Assembly (NCBI RefSeq): GCF_013055795.1 | Contig: NZ_JABETO010000025.1 | Span: forward strand, 29,699 to 93,698 | From: Streptomyces sp. I05A-00742 | Lineage (GTDB): Bacteria; Actinomycetota; Actinomycetes; Streptomycetales; Streptomycetaceae | Length of the DNA: 64,000 nucleotides | Direction of reading: 5' to 3' | Shown: positions 42,200-50,246 of the stretch, in pieces | Numbering within the stretch: the first letter of the stretch is position 1 | Layout of the letters: every line of letters starts with the position of its first letter | Position numbers and translations under genes: made by a program | Notes under the pieces: model-generated | Told to the model about the DNA's origin: nothing | Database searches by the model: none | The model's input: the letters and a program-made list of their open reading frames with translations, nothing else

Positions 42200-42702
42200 G
42201 GGCACGACGCGGACTGGCCGCGGTGCTCCTGCTGGGCACGCTCGCGGGCTGCGGCATCGAGCCGACCGAGGTCATCGAGTTCGGCCAGCCGGCCACGGGC
42301 GTCAAGCGGCCGGGCGGCCCTGGCTGGCAGGCCCGGCTGTACTTCGCCGCGGTCAGCGACGTCATCGGCGTCCCCCGGCCGGCGGACGGCCCGGTGGGCG
42401 CGGAGGACGCGGTGCGGCTGCTGCTGGACGGGCCCAACGAGGCGGAGGGCATCCGGGGCCTCTACAGCGAGGTCCCGAGGAAGCCCGGGCCCGGGACGGA
42501 CGTCGTGGTCACGACGGGCCAGGGGCGGGTCGACATCCGGCTGCCGGTGGACGTCACGGGCCTCACGCGGATCGCGCGGAACCAGCTGGTGTGCACCGCG
42601 GCCCACAACGAGGTGCCGGGAGCGGTGCCGTGGAACCGGGTGAAGGTGACGCTCTCCGGAGGCGGGAAGAAGCTGAACGGCCTGGAGTGCGACCGGCTTT
42701 AG
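42196..42702 (+). CDS. Lipoprotein with GerMN-like domain
   Basis: 168 residues from GTG 42196, overlapping the kinase stop. A short signal with lipobox LAGC (Cys near residue 18) is followed by one domain. LYFAAVSDVIGVPRP, EDAVRLLLDGPNEAEG and VDIRLPVDV suggest the GerMN fold seen in LpqB and spore germination proteins. Coupled to the two-component system, it probably modulates the kinase from outside the membrane; this is inference from the operon. Confidence 0.8.
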   Translation: MRARRGLAAVLLLGTLAGCGIEPTEVIEFGQPATGVKRPGGPGWQARLYFAAVSDVIGVPRPADGPVGAEDAVRLLLDGPNEAEGIRGLYSEVPRKPGPGTDVVVTTGQGRVDIRLPVDVTGLTRIARNQLVCTAAHNEVPGAVPWNRVKVTLSGGGKKLNGLECDRL

Positions 42703-42713
42703 GGGGTGCTTGC

Positions 42714-42950
42714 TCACCGGTCGGGGAAGACCGGCGCCGGCGCCGTGCCGTTCCGCACCACGACGACGCTCCCCGCGTGCCCGCCGTCGGTCCGCCCTTC
42801 CCTCGGGCCGTCCTCCGCCGGGGCGCTCGCCGCGGTGCTCCGGCCGACGGCCTCCGCGGTGACCGCGGCGGTCAGGGTGCCGGCGAAGCCGAAGACGGTG
42901 ACCGCGACCAGTGCCGTGATCCTGTTCCTGTGCAGTTGCGGCAGTGCCAT
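42714..42950 (-). CDS. Small membrane or secreted protein
   Basis: 78 residues. A short basic start, one hydrophobic helix (ITALVAVTVFGFAGTLTAAV, residues 11-30) and a polar Ala/Gly/Thr-rich tail ending PVFPDR. No family recognised. The ATG at 42950 has a G-rich site upstream (AAGGGACGGGA). Convergent with the lipoprotein gene, with 11 bp between. A plausible small protein rather than certain. Confidence 0.5.
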   Translation of the reverse strand: MALPQLHRNRITALVAVTVFGFAGTLTAAVTAEAVGRSTAASAPAEDGPREGRTDGGHAGSVVVVRNGTAPAPVFPDR

Positions 42951-42993
42951 GGCGTCGTCCCGTCCCTTTGTTCCGTCTGTTCCGTGTCGCTCG

Positions 42994-43041
42994 GTCGTGC
43001 TGTGAGTCGTGCTGTCAGTCGTGTTGTCAGTCGTGCTGTCA
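42994..43041. repeat. Four tandem 12-bp repeats
   Basis: GTCGTGCTGTGA, GTCGTGCTGTCA, GTCGTGTTGTCA and GTCGTGCTGTCA follow one another without gaps. Two positions differ among copies. It lies upstream of the small membrane-protein gene (transcribed leftward), within its 5' region, so copy number could alter its promoter. No spacers, so not CRISPR. Confidence 0.8.
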
Positions 43042-43107
43042 CCGGGAGAGACGCGTCGGACGGTGCGGAGGATCCCGTTGTTACGGATTCATCACGAGCC
43101 CGACGCA

Positions 43108-43148
43108 CGGACGCCGGACCGGACGGAATCCGTCCGGTCCGGCGTCCG
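43108..43148 (-). terminator. Strong hairpin terminator of the copper operon
   Basis: A perfect 20-bp inverted repeat with one central base: the left arm begins CGGACGCCGGACC and the right arm is its exact complement, ending GGTCCGGCGTCCG. It begins 23 bp after the CopA stop. No T-run, as expected for Streptomyces terminators. Confidence 0.75.
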
Positions 43149-43171
43149 CGCGTCGCGTGCGCCGCCCGCCC

Positions 43172-45436
43172 TCAGCCGGCCGCGCGGAAGCTCCGCAGCC
43201 GCAGGCTGTTGCCGACGACGAAGACCGAGGAGAAGGCCATCGCCGCCCCCGCGATCATCGGGTTGAGCAGCCCGGACGCGGCCAGCGGCAGGGCGGCCAC
43301 GTTGTAGGCGAAGGCCCAGAAGAGGTTGGACTTGATGGTCCCCAGCGTCCGGCGGGAGAGCCGGATCGCGTCCGCCGCGGCCCGCAGGTCGCCCCGGACG
43401 AGCGTGAGGTCGCCCGCCTCGATGGCCGCGTCGGTCCCGGTGCCCATCGCCAGCCCCAGGTCGGCCTGGGCCAGCGCCGCCGCGTCGTTGACGCCGTCAC
43501 CGACCATGGCCACCGAACGTCCCTCGGCCTGCAGTCGCTTGACGACATCCACCTTGTCCTCGGGCAGCACCTCGGCGATCACCTCGTCGATGCCCACCTC
43601 GGCGGCCACGGCCTCGGCCACCGCCCCGTTGTCACCGGTCAGCAGGATCGGGGTCAGGCCCAGCGCCCGCAGCCGCCGCACGGCCTCCGGGCTGGTCTCC
43701 TTCACCGCGTCGGCGACCTCCAGGACCGCCCGCGCCGCTCCGTCCCAGGCCACCAGGACGGCCGTCCGGCCCGCCGCCTCGGCCGCGTCCCGCGCCGCAG
43801 CCAGCTCCCCGGGCAGCGCCATCGCCCACTCGACGAGCAGCTTCTCCCGCCCGACGAGCACCGCGTGCCCGTCGACGACGCCCTGCACCCCGAGCCCGGG
43901 CACGTTGGCGAAGTCCTCCGGCACCGGCAGCGCGCCGACCCGTTCCGCGGCGCCCGCCGCCACCGCGCGGGCGATCGGGTGCTCGGACGCGTGCTCCAGC
44001 GCCCCGGCCAGCCGCAGCACCTCGTCCTCCGCCGTGCCCGCGACCGCGGTGACGCCCAGCAGGGTCATCCGGCCGGTGGTGACGGTCCCGGTCTTGTCCA
44101 GGACGATCGTGTCCACGCCGCGCGTGGTCTCCAGCACCTCGGGACCCTTGATGAGGATGCCCAGCTGCGCTCCGCGCCCGGTGCCGACCATCAGCGCGGT
44201 CGGGGTGGCGAGACCCAGGGCGCACGGGCAGGCGATGATCAGCACGGCCACGGCGGCGGTGAACGCGGCGGTCAGCCCGGCGCCGCTCAGCAGCCAGAAG
44301 GCGAGCGTGCCCAGGGCCAGCGCGATGACCACGGGGACGAAGACGGCCGAGATCCGGTCGGCGAGCCGCTGCGCCGCGGCCTTGCCGTTCTGGGCGTCCT
44401 CCACCAGCCGCGCCATCCGCGCCAGTTGGGTGTCCGCGCCGACCCGGGTGGCCTCCACCACCAGCCGGCCGCCCGCGTTGATCGTCGCGCCGGTGACCGC
44501 GTCGCCCACGCCCACCTCGACGGGCACGGACTCGCCGGTCAGCATCGAGGCGTCCACGGCCGAACTTCCCTCCACCACCGTGCCGTCGGTGGCGATCTTC
44601 TCCCCGGGCCGGACGACGAAGCGGTCGCCCACCGCGAGTCGCTCCGTGCGGATCAGCACCTCGCGGCCGTCGCGGAGGACCGTCACCTCCTTGGCGCCCA
44701 GCTCCAGCAGCGCCTTGAGCGCGGCACCGGCCTTGCGCTTGGAGCGCGCCTCGAAGTAGCGGCCGGCCAGGATGAAGGCGGTGACCCCGGCCGCCGCCTC
44801 CAGGTAGATGTTCTCCGCTCCGTCGCCGCGCGCGATCGTCAGCTCGAAGGAGTGCGTCATCCCGGGCATCCCGGCGTGCCCGAAGAACAGTGCCCACACC
44901 GACCACAGGAACGCGGCCGACGTGCCCAGCGAGATCAGCGTGTCCATGGTGGCCGCGCCGTGCCGGGCGTTGGTGAACGCGGCCCGGTGGAACGGCCAGG
45001 CGGCGTAGGTGACGACCGGTGCGGTCAGGGTCAGGGACAGCCACTGCCAGTACTCGAACTGCCAGGCCGGCACCATGGCCAGCACCACCACCGGCACCGC
45101 GAGCACCACGGCGGTGATCAGCCGCTCGCGCAGCGGGCGCAGCTCGTCCGGCCCGCCGTCCCCTCCCCCGCCCTCTCCCCGGGCCTCGGAGCGCGCGGGC
45201 GCGGGGGGCTCCGCCGTGTAGCCCGTGGCCTCGACCGTGGCGATCAGGTCGGCCACCGTGACGTCGGCCTCATACGTGACCTGCGCCTTCTCGGTGGCGT
45301 AGTTGACGGTGGCCGCCACCCCGTCCATGCGGTTGAGCTTCTTCTCGACGCGGGCCGCACACGACGCGCAGGTCATACCGCCGATGGCGAGTTCGACCCG
45401 GGCTGTGCCGGAGGTCCCGGTGGTGGTGCTGGGCAT
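43172..45436 (-). CDS. copA: Copper-exporting P1B-type ATPase
   Basis: 754 residues. One N-terminal HMA domain with the metal site GGMTCASC near residue 17. The membrane CPC motif is IACPCALGLATPTAL near residue 405; the phosphorylation site is VLDKTGTVTTG near residue 450, with HP in SEHPIARA near residue 485 and the hinge MVGDGVNDAAALAQA near residue 645. These are the marks of Cu(I)-transporting CopA. Downstream of the copper chaperone gene on the same strand and presumably induced by copper through the CsoR-like boxes. Confidence 0.93.
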   Translation of the reverse strand: MPSTTTGTSGTARVELAIGGMTCASCAARVEKKLNRMDGVAATVNYATEKAQVTYEADVTVADLIATVEATGYTAEPPAPARSEARGEGGGGDGGPDELRPLRERLITAVVLAVPVVVLAMVPAWQFEYWQWLSLTLTAPVVTYAAWPFHRAAFTNARHGAATMDTLISLGTSAAFLWSVWALFFGHAGMPGMTHSFELTIARGDGAENIYLEAAAGVTAFILAGRYFEARSKRKAGAALKALLELGAKEVTVLRDGREVLIRTERLAVGDRFVVRPGEKIATDGTVVEGSSAVDASMLTGESVPVEVGVGDAVTGATINAGGRLVVEATRVGADTQLARMARLVEDAQNGKAAAQRLADRISAVFVPVVIALALGTLAFWLLSGAGLTAAFTAAVAVLIIACPCALGLATPTALMVGTGRGAQLGILIKGPEVLETTRGVDTIVLDKTGTVTTGRMTLLGVTAVAGTAEDEVLRLAGALEHASEHPIARAVAAGAAERVGALPVPEDFANVPGLGVQGVVDGHAVLVGREKLLVEWAMALPGELAAARDAAEAAGRTAVLVAWDGAARAVLEVADAVKETSPEAVRRLRALGLTPILLTGDNGAVAEAVAAEVGIDEVIAEVLPEDKVDVVKRLQAEGRSVAMVGDGVNDAAALAQADLGLAMGTGTDAAIEAGDLTLVRGDLRAAADAIRLSRRTLGTIKSNLFWAFAYNVAALPLAASGLLNPMIAGAAMAFSSVFVVGNSLRLRSFRAAG

Positions 45437-45514
45437 CGCTGCTCCTGTGGCTGGGGAGTGTGCCGGGTCCGGTGGGAGCGGGCCCGGCGGGGACGTCGCG
45501 CGGAGTGGCGGGGG

Positions 45515-45754
45515 TCAGGCGCGGCCGGTGAGCTCGTATCCGGCGTCGTCCACGGCGTCGGCGACCAGGGTGTCGTCGGGTTCGCCGGACGTGGTGACCA
45601 TGACGCGGCCGGCGGGCACGTCGACCGTCACGGCCCGGACCGCGTCCAGGGCACCGACCGCCCGGGTGACCGCGGTCTCGCAGTGACCGCAGCTCATACC
45701 GGAGACGGCGTAGACGGTGGTGACGGCGGGGGTGGCGATGTTCGGCGACGACAT
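45515..45754 (-). CDS. copZ: CopZ-like copper chaperone
   Basis: 79 residues, single HMA fold with the Cu(I)-binding CxxC in VSGMSCGHCETAV near residue 19 and the terminal GYEL motif. First gene of the copper operon; 78 bp lie between its stop and the copA start. Hands Cu(I) to the CopA N-terminal domain. Confidence 0.92.
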   Translation of the reverse strand: MSSPNIATPAVTTVYAVSGMSCGHCETAVTRAVGALDAVRAVTVDVPAGRVMVTTSGEPDDTLVADAVDDAGYELTGRA

Positions 45755-45796
45755 GGGGTGCCTCCTGGTGCGCTGGTCGGTTCCTGTGAGGATCTT

Positions 45797-45813
45797 ATAC
45801 CCCTGGGGGGTAT
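45797..45813. promoter_or_regulatory. CsoR-like operator 1
   Basis: ATACCCCTGGGGGGTAT, a G/C-rich inverted repeat of the CsoR type. On the minus strand it lies between a TTCAAG and a TATAAG 16 bp apart, so binding would block the copZ-copA promoter. Confidence 0.75.
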
Positions 45814-45832
45814 CTCTTGAACATCTTCATAT

Positions 45833-45849
45833 ATACCCCCAGGGTGTAT
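45833..45849. promoter_or_regulatory. CsoR-like operator 2
   Basis: ATACCCCCAGGGTGTAT, a second copy 36 bp from the first. A half-site CCAGGGGGTAT follows at 45887-45897, near the divergent membrane-protein gene, so copper may also influence that side. The csoR gene itself is not in the window. Confidence 0.65.
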
Positions 45850-45977
45850 GGGGTGCAAGGGTGGGCGGGCGCCGGAATTGGCGCCTCCAGGGGGTATGTG
45901 GTGATTGGGCCCCACTCATGTGATCCACTGTTGCCTCGCCGCGCACGCCGCGGTGCACAGCCATGGGGGGCACACAT

Positions 45978-46997
45978 ATGCGATATCTGATGATCCAGAA
46001 CGCGCTGACACAGGCGGTACGCCTGAGCGCCGGCCTGGCCTGCGCCGCCACCGTGGTGGCGTTCGGCTGGGCGCTCGGGATCGACCACCAGCCGGCGCCG
46101 CACACCGGCGTCCTGGTCTGCGTCTGGACGGCGGCGGGGGCCGCGCTCCTCCGGGCGGTCCTGCTGTGGGTCCGCCGGATCCACGGCCGGCGCGGGCCCC
46201 GGCGACGGGCCGGCCGGGTCTCCCTGGAGAAGGACCCGCTCGGGGACCTCGGGAGCCGGCACCTGTTCGACGAGGTGCCGTACGAGTCGGACGGGTGGAT
46301 CAAGACCCGGCAGCTCGCCACGCACGTCCTGCTCCTGGTGGCCGGCATGACCGCCGCCACCTTCCTGGCCCTGCCGGGCCGCGACAGCCAGCAGGCCGCG
46401 CTCCAGCGCGCGGGCGCCCAGGTCGCCACCGCCACCATCGCGGAGCCGCCGCGCGTCGTCGACACCTTCTACGACGATGACGTCCCCGACCGCGTCACCG
46501 GGTACTCCAGCCGCCTGCGGGTCACGGTCCCCGGCGGCCCCGCCCGGCTCCCCGTCGGACCGATCCGCACCAATGAGCGCCTGCGGGCGGGCGAGCACAT
46601 CAAGGTGCTGTGGTCACCGTCCGATCCCGCCCTCGGCGCCTACCACGGCACCTCCTCGGAGCTGCGGCAGCTGGCGGACGGCGGGTGGCGGGTGGACCTG
46701 CTGGACGGATCCGCGGGAGTCTGGGCGGGCATCGCGGTCGTCTTCGGGCTGTGCATGCTGCCCTGGGTCTTCACGTTCGCCCTGGGGGTGGACACGGACC
46801 TGCTGAGCGAAAGCGCCTGGTCACCGGTCGGCCAGTCGCTGCGCGCCCTCGTCTTCCTGGCCGTGGCCTACGGCTGCACGGCGGCCCTCTCCGGGGATCC
46901 GGCCCATGGCTTCCAGGCCCTCTGCCTGGGCGGCAGCTGGCTCCTGCTCCCCGGGATGATCTTCGCCCCGGTCTACCGGATGGTGAAGGACGGCTGA
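45978..46997 (+). CDS. DUF3592-like membrane protein
   Basis: 339 residues from ATG 45978 (GGGGGG at 45965-45970; an in-frame ATG 45963 is an alternative). Four hydrophobic helices flank an extracytoplasmic domain of about 110 residues with RVVDTFYDDDVPDR and LRAGEHIKVLWSPSDP, the DUF3592 pattern (a beta-rich domain between helices). Function unknown. Divergent from copZ across the CsoR boxes. Confidence 0.7.
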   Translation: MRYLMIQNALTQAVRLSAGLACAATVVAFGWALGIDHQPAPHTGVLVCVWTAAGAALLRAVLLWVRRIHGRRGPRRRAGRVSLEKDPLGDLGSRHLFDEVPYESDGWIKTRQLATHVLLLVAGMTAATFLALPGRDSQQAALQRAGAQVATATIAEPPRVVDTFYDDDVPDRVTGYSSRLRVTVPGGPARLPVGPIRTNERLRAGEHIKVLWSPSDPALGAYHGTSSELRQLADGGWRVDLLDGSAGVWAGIAVVFGLCMLPWVFTFALGVDTDLLSESAWSPVGQSLRALVFLAVAYGCTAALSGDPAHGFQALCLGGSWLLLPGMIFAPVYRMVKDG

Positions 46998-47082
46998 CGC
47001 CGACGAAGGCCGGACGGCCGCCGCGCTCCTGCTACGGCGCGGACGCCTACCCGGCCTCCGCGCCCGCCCGCGCGACCCGCCG

Positions 47083-47628
47083 TCACCAATTCGACTCGTC
47101 GAGGGCAGCCTCGATCACAAAATGCCACGGTGACAGTTCGCCCATGGCGGGCGGATCCAACGCCGCGAGTCGGTCGGTCAGTCGGCGGATATGAGGGAGG
47201 GGTGAATCGTCCCCCGCGGCGGCCGCACGTCCCAATTCGATTTCGTGCAGGAACTCGATGAAGAATTCAAGGGTGCTGTTGATCAACGGTGGATCAAGGT
47301 TGGGGCGATCCAGGATCACAAGGAGGACCTGGCCGCTTCCGCCGTCCAGGCAGGCGCTGCCGGCTCCAAATTGGGCGATCTTGAACAACTGTGCCAAGTG
47401 GGGTGGTGCCGACTCTCCGTAGCGTGCGTACACTTTGGACAGTTTTGGTATGGAAGAGGTGATTTCCGAGTGCACCATCACGATATCCATGAGGGCGGGC
47501 GGCAGTCCGATCTCGGCCAGTGCTTTTTGTGCTGAACGTGAATGTATTTCATGGGGAATCCGCTCGCGTGGGACGATGCGGATGCGGTTCGTACCGAATG
47601 CGCTTCGCAGCTGATCTGTAGTGACCAC
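47083..47628 (-). CDS. SUKH-4-like immunity protein
   Basis: 181 residues. The pattern resembles SUKH superfamily members, particularly SUKH-4: AEIGLPPALM near residue 40, FKIAQFGAGSACLDGGSGQVLLV around residue 85 (read in parts), then LINSTLEFFIEFLHEIE near residue 115, the typical V/INSxLxxFxxFL helix. SUKH proteins neutralise contact-dependent or secreted nuclease toxins. Local base composition is visibly less GC-rich than its neighbours (several ATT/AAT codons), suggesting recent transfer. No toxin gene is adjacent, so it is an orphan immunity gene or acts on toxins of other strains. Confidence 0.7.
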   Translation of the reverse strand: MVTTDQLRSAFGTNRIRIVPRERIPHEIHSRSAQKALAEIGLPPALMDIVMVHSEITSSIPKLSKVYARYGESAPPHLAQLFKIAQFGAGSACLDGGSGQVLLVILDRPNLDPPLINSTLEFFIEFLHEIELGRAAAAGDDSPLPHIRRLTDRLAALDPPAMGELSPWHFVIEAALDESNW

Positions 47629-47824
47629 GATGGCTTTCCTCCGATATTCAATATTCAGCCACGCCTGACCGTTTCCAGGCGTGCAGCTCGCTTCAGGGAC
47701 GGTCTGGGGCGGGCTGAACCTTCACCTGGGAAAGCCGGCCTTCGACCTCTTGAGCAGCGTCGGAACTGCTCGTCGTTCAGCACTCGTTCGGCGCGGCTCG
47801 CCCCACGCGGCGGCACCGGTCCTT

Positions 47825-48349
47825 CTACCAGCCCGTGGCCGTCACCACCTCGCACGCGACCTCCAGCACCGACCTCCCGTCGGTGGCCACCGTGACCGTG
47901 TCCGGCGGCGCGTGCTCCGCCAGCCGGCGCGCCGCCCGCGCGCTGCGTTCGAGGTGGACGGCGAGCTGGGTGCCGGTCTCGCGGAGGCCGAGCCGGGCGG
48001 CGGCCGTCTCGTTCGTGGCGGTGAGGAGCACCTTGACGAGACGGAGCGAGTCGCCGCCGAGCGCGCGGCGGAACATGTCCTCCTCCAGCACGCTCACCGT
48101 GTTGGTGTAGATCAGCCGGCGATGGCCGAGCGCGGTGAAGTTCGCCCACACCGCGGCCAGGTTCCGCTCCGTGAGGGCCGAGCGGTGCGGGTCCGTCGGG
48201 GGCGGCGGGACCACGTGCCCCAGGTAGTCGCCGTCCAGGACGCAGTGGGTGACGCCCGCCGCGTCGAGCAGTTCCGAAACCTCCCACCCCACCGTGGACT
48301 TGCCGACGCCGGAGCGTCCTCCGATCAACAGAGCCTCGTACCGTGCCAT
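47825..48349 (-). CDS. Small P-loop kinase/ATPase
   Basis: 174 residues from ATG 48349. Walker A GGRSGVGKSTVG near residue 11, then VLDGDYLGH near residue 39 (adenylylsulfate-kinase-like or nucleotide-kinase-like Asp-Gly-Asp), and a long C-terminal helix bundle. Resembles the AAA_33/Zeta-like small kinases of Streptomyces. Substrate unknown. About 200 bp between it and the SUKH gene contain no feature. Confidence 0.75.
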   Translation of the reverse strand: MARYEALLIGGRSGVGKSTVGWEVSELLDAAGVTHCVLDGDYLGHVVPPPPTDPHRSALTERNLAAVWANFTALGHRRLIYTNTVSVLEEDMFRRALGGDSLRLVKVLLTATNETAAARLGLRETGTQLAVHLERSARAARRLAEHAPPDTVTVATDGRSVLEVACEVVTATGW

Positions 48350-48419
48350 GCGGGTGATACTGGCGCAGGGGATCACCCGCCGACACCCGAATATCCGGAT
48401 CGGACGCGGGACGGCGCGG

Positions 48420-49283
48420 TCAGCGGGCGGCGACCCCCGGCTCCGGCAGCCCGATGGGGTTGGGGAACCGCAGCTCACCCGCGCAGGCCAGGGCCAGGGG
48501 AGTGAGGACGTCCGTCAACTCCCGTACGCCGTCGGGCGCGACGCCCCGCCACGGCCGCGCCGCCGCCCGGTCCGTCGCCTCCTCGACCGCCGTGTGCAGC
48601 CGCCGCCCCTCCTCGGTGGCGGTGCCGTCCGGGGCGAGCAGCCCGCGGTCGGCCAGCCGGCGGGCCGCCGCCTCCCACTCGTCGTCCGTCCAGCCGCGGA
48701 AGGGCTGGAGCTCGGAGCGCGGGATGTCGAGGCCGGTGCGCAGGACCAGGGACTCGCAGCCGTCCAGCCCCGCGGCGACGAGGGCCGCCACATGGCCGTC
48801 CCCGCGGTGCTCGCGCAGCAGGGTCGCGGCGTGCCACAGCCGGTCGAGGGGGTCGACGGGGAAGCCCAGCGCCATGTTGGCGGCGCTGAGCACCCGGCCG
48901 CTGCAGTCCGGTTCGCGGAGGTACCCGGCGAGCAGATCAGCGGCTCTCCCCACCTCCGCGTCCCGCCCGGCGAGCAGCCGGCGCAGCGCGTGCCGCGCCC
49001 CGGCGCGCCGTAGTTCCAGGGCGCGGCCGGGGGAGACGAACTCCCAGACGGAGGGCAGCGCGCGGGCCACCATGGCCGGGGCGAAACCGAAGAACGAGGC
49101 CGCCACCGGCTCCGGGCCGACCGGACCGAACGGCGCGGCGCGGCCGGCGAAGTAGCCGCGCCACCAGCCGCGCAGCCCCGCCTCCTCGTAGGCGGCCGAC
49201 GCCTCGGGGGCGAAATAGGTGACGGCGTGCACCGGTTCGGCCAGCTGCCAGAAGGTGCGGGCTGCGGCGGCTGCTGCGTCCAT
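48420..49283 (-). CDS. SCO6745-like protein
   Basis: 287 residues. It has the layout of a helical Streptomyces family named after SCO6745: ARTFWQLAEPVHAVTYF at the N-terminus, then VGPEPVAASFFGF and FRGWTDDEWEAAARRLADRG, with a final winged-helix-like region. The segment DEWEAAARRLADRGLLAPDG looks like a MarR-type wing, but no DNA-binding role is shown. Family recalled from memory; not verified by search. Confidence 0.65.
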   Translation of the reverse strand: MDAAAAAARTFWQLAEPVHAVTYFAPEASAAYEEAGLRGWWRGYFAGRAAPFGPVGPEPVAASFFGFAPAMVARALPSVWEFVSPGRALELRRAGARHALRRLLAGRDAEVGRAADLLAGYLREPDCSGRVLSAANMALGFPVDPLDRLWHAATLLREHRGDGHVAALVAAGLDGCESLVLRTGLDIPRSELQPFRGWTDDEWEAAARRLADRGLLAPDGTATEEGRRLHTAVEEATDRAAARPWRGVAPDGVRELTDVLTPLALACAGELRFPNPIGLPEPGVAAR

Positions 49284-49382
49284 GGGGGGAACCTCCGTAC
49301 GAGGGGAGCTCACGCGGGCACGGGCCAGCCTGGCAGAACGCCGCGCCGGCCCGTCACGAGGGGCCCGTACCGCGACCGGCCG

Positions 49383-50246
49383 TCAGGACACCACGTCCTT
49401 CGCCCGGAAGTGCCGGAAGGCGAGCGCGAAGAGCACCATCGCGTACGCCGTCGACACCGCCGCGCCCTTGATCATGCCGCCCCACTCGGCGTGCGGCTGG
49501 AGGATGTCCGCCCACGCGTACTGCCAGTGGGCGGGCAGCAGGTCGCGCCAGTGGCCGAGCGCGGTGACCGCGTCCAGGACGTTGCCGAGGACGGTCAGGC
49601 CCATCGCCCCGCCGACCGCGCCGAGCGGCGCGTCCGTCACGGTCGACAGCCAGAACGCCAGGGCCGCCGTGACCAGTTGGCTGACGAAGACGTAGAGGAC
49701 GACGGCCGCCAGCCGGGCCACCGCCGTGTCGGCCGGGAGCGACCCGCCGGTGGGGATCCGCAACGGCCCCCACCCGTACGCCGCTGTGCCCGCCGCCAGC
49801 GCCACCAGCGGCAGCAGCAGGATCGCCGCCGCGCTGAAGCCCAGGGCCACCGTCAGCTTGCTCAGCAACAGCCGGACCCGGGGCACGGGCGCGGCCAGCA
49901 GATAGCGCAGCGACGACCAGCTCGCCTCCGACGCCACGGTGTCGCCGCAGAACAGGGCCACGGGCACCACCAGCAGGAAACCGGCCGAGACGAACACGGC
50001 CGTGGCCGCGAAGTTGGCCCCGGACGCCGTGGCGGTGTCCATCAGCGTCACCCGCCCGTCGCGACCGCCCGACCGCCCGCCGATCGCGAACGCCGCGATC
50101 AGCACGAACGGCAGGACGGCCAGGATCCCGCCGACCACCAGGGTGCGCCGCCGCCGCAACTGCCGCGCCGCCTCGACCCGCAGGGGCAGCGTGCGCCCCG
50201 CGCGGTAGCCGGGCGCGGCCGCCCGCGCCGTGCTCGTGCCGTTCAT
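49383..50246 (-). CDS. ABC transporter permease
   Basis: 287 residues from ATG 50246, with six hydrophobic helices beginning near residue 35. The pattern fits ABC-2-type permeases (VASEASWSSLRYLLAAPVPR near residue 108 is the typical conserved loop). Its ATG overlaps the stop of the ATPase fusion gene (50243-50246), so the two are one exporter. Confidence 0.85.
   Translation of the reverse strand: MNGTSTARAAAPGYRAGRTLPLRVEAARQLRRRRTLVVGGILAVLPFVLIAAFAIGGRSGGRDGRVTLMDTATASGANFAATAVFVSAGFLLVVPVALFCGDTVASEASWSSLRYLLAAPVPRVRLLLSKLTVALGFSAAAILLLPLVALAAGTAAYGWGPLRIPTGGSLPADTAVARLAAVVLYVFVSQLVTAALAFWLSTVTDAPLGAVGGAMGLTVLGNVLDAVTALGHWRDLLPAHWQYAWADILQPHAEWGGMIKGAAVSTAYAMVLFALAFRHFRAKDVVS

Noticed and set aside
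42994..43041. A short CRISPR array
   Set aside because: 12-bp units are directly adjacent, with no spacers and no cas genes nearby.
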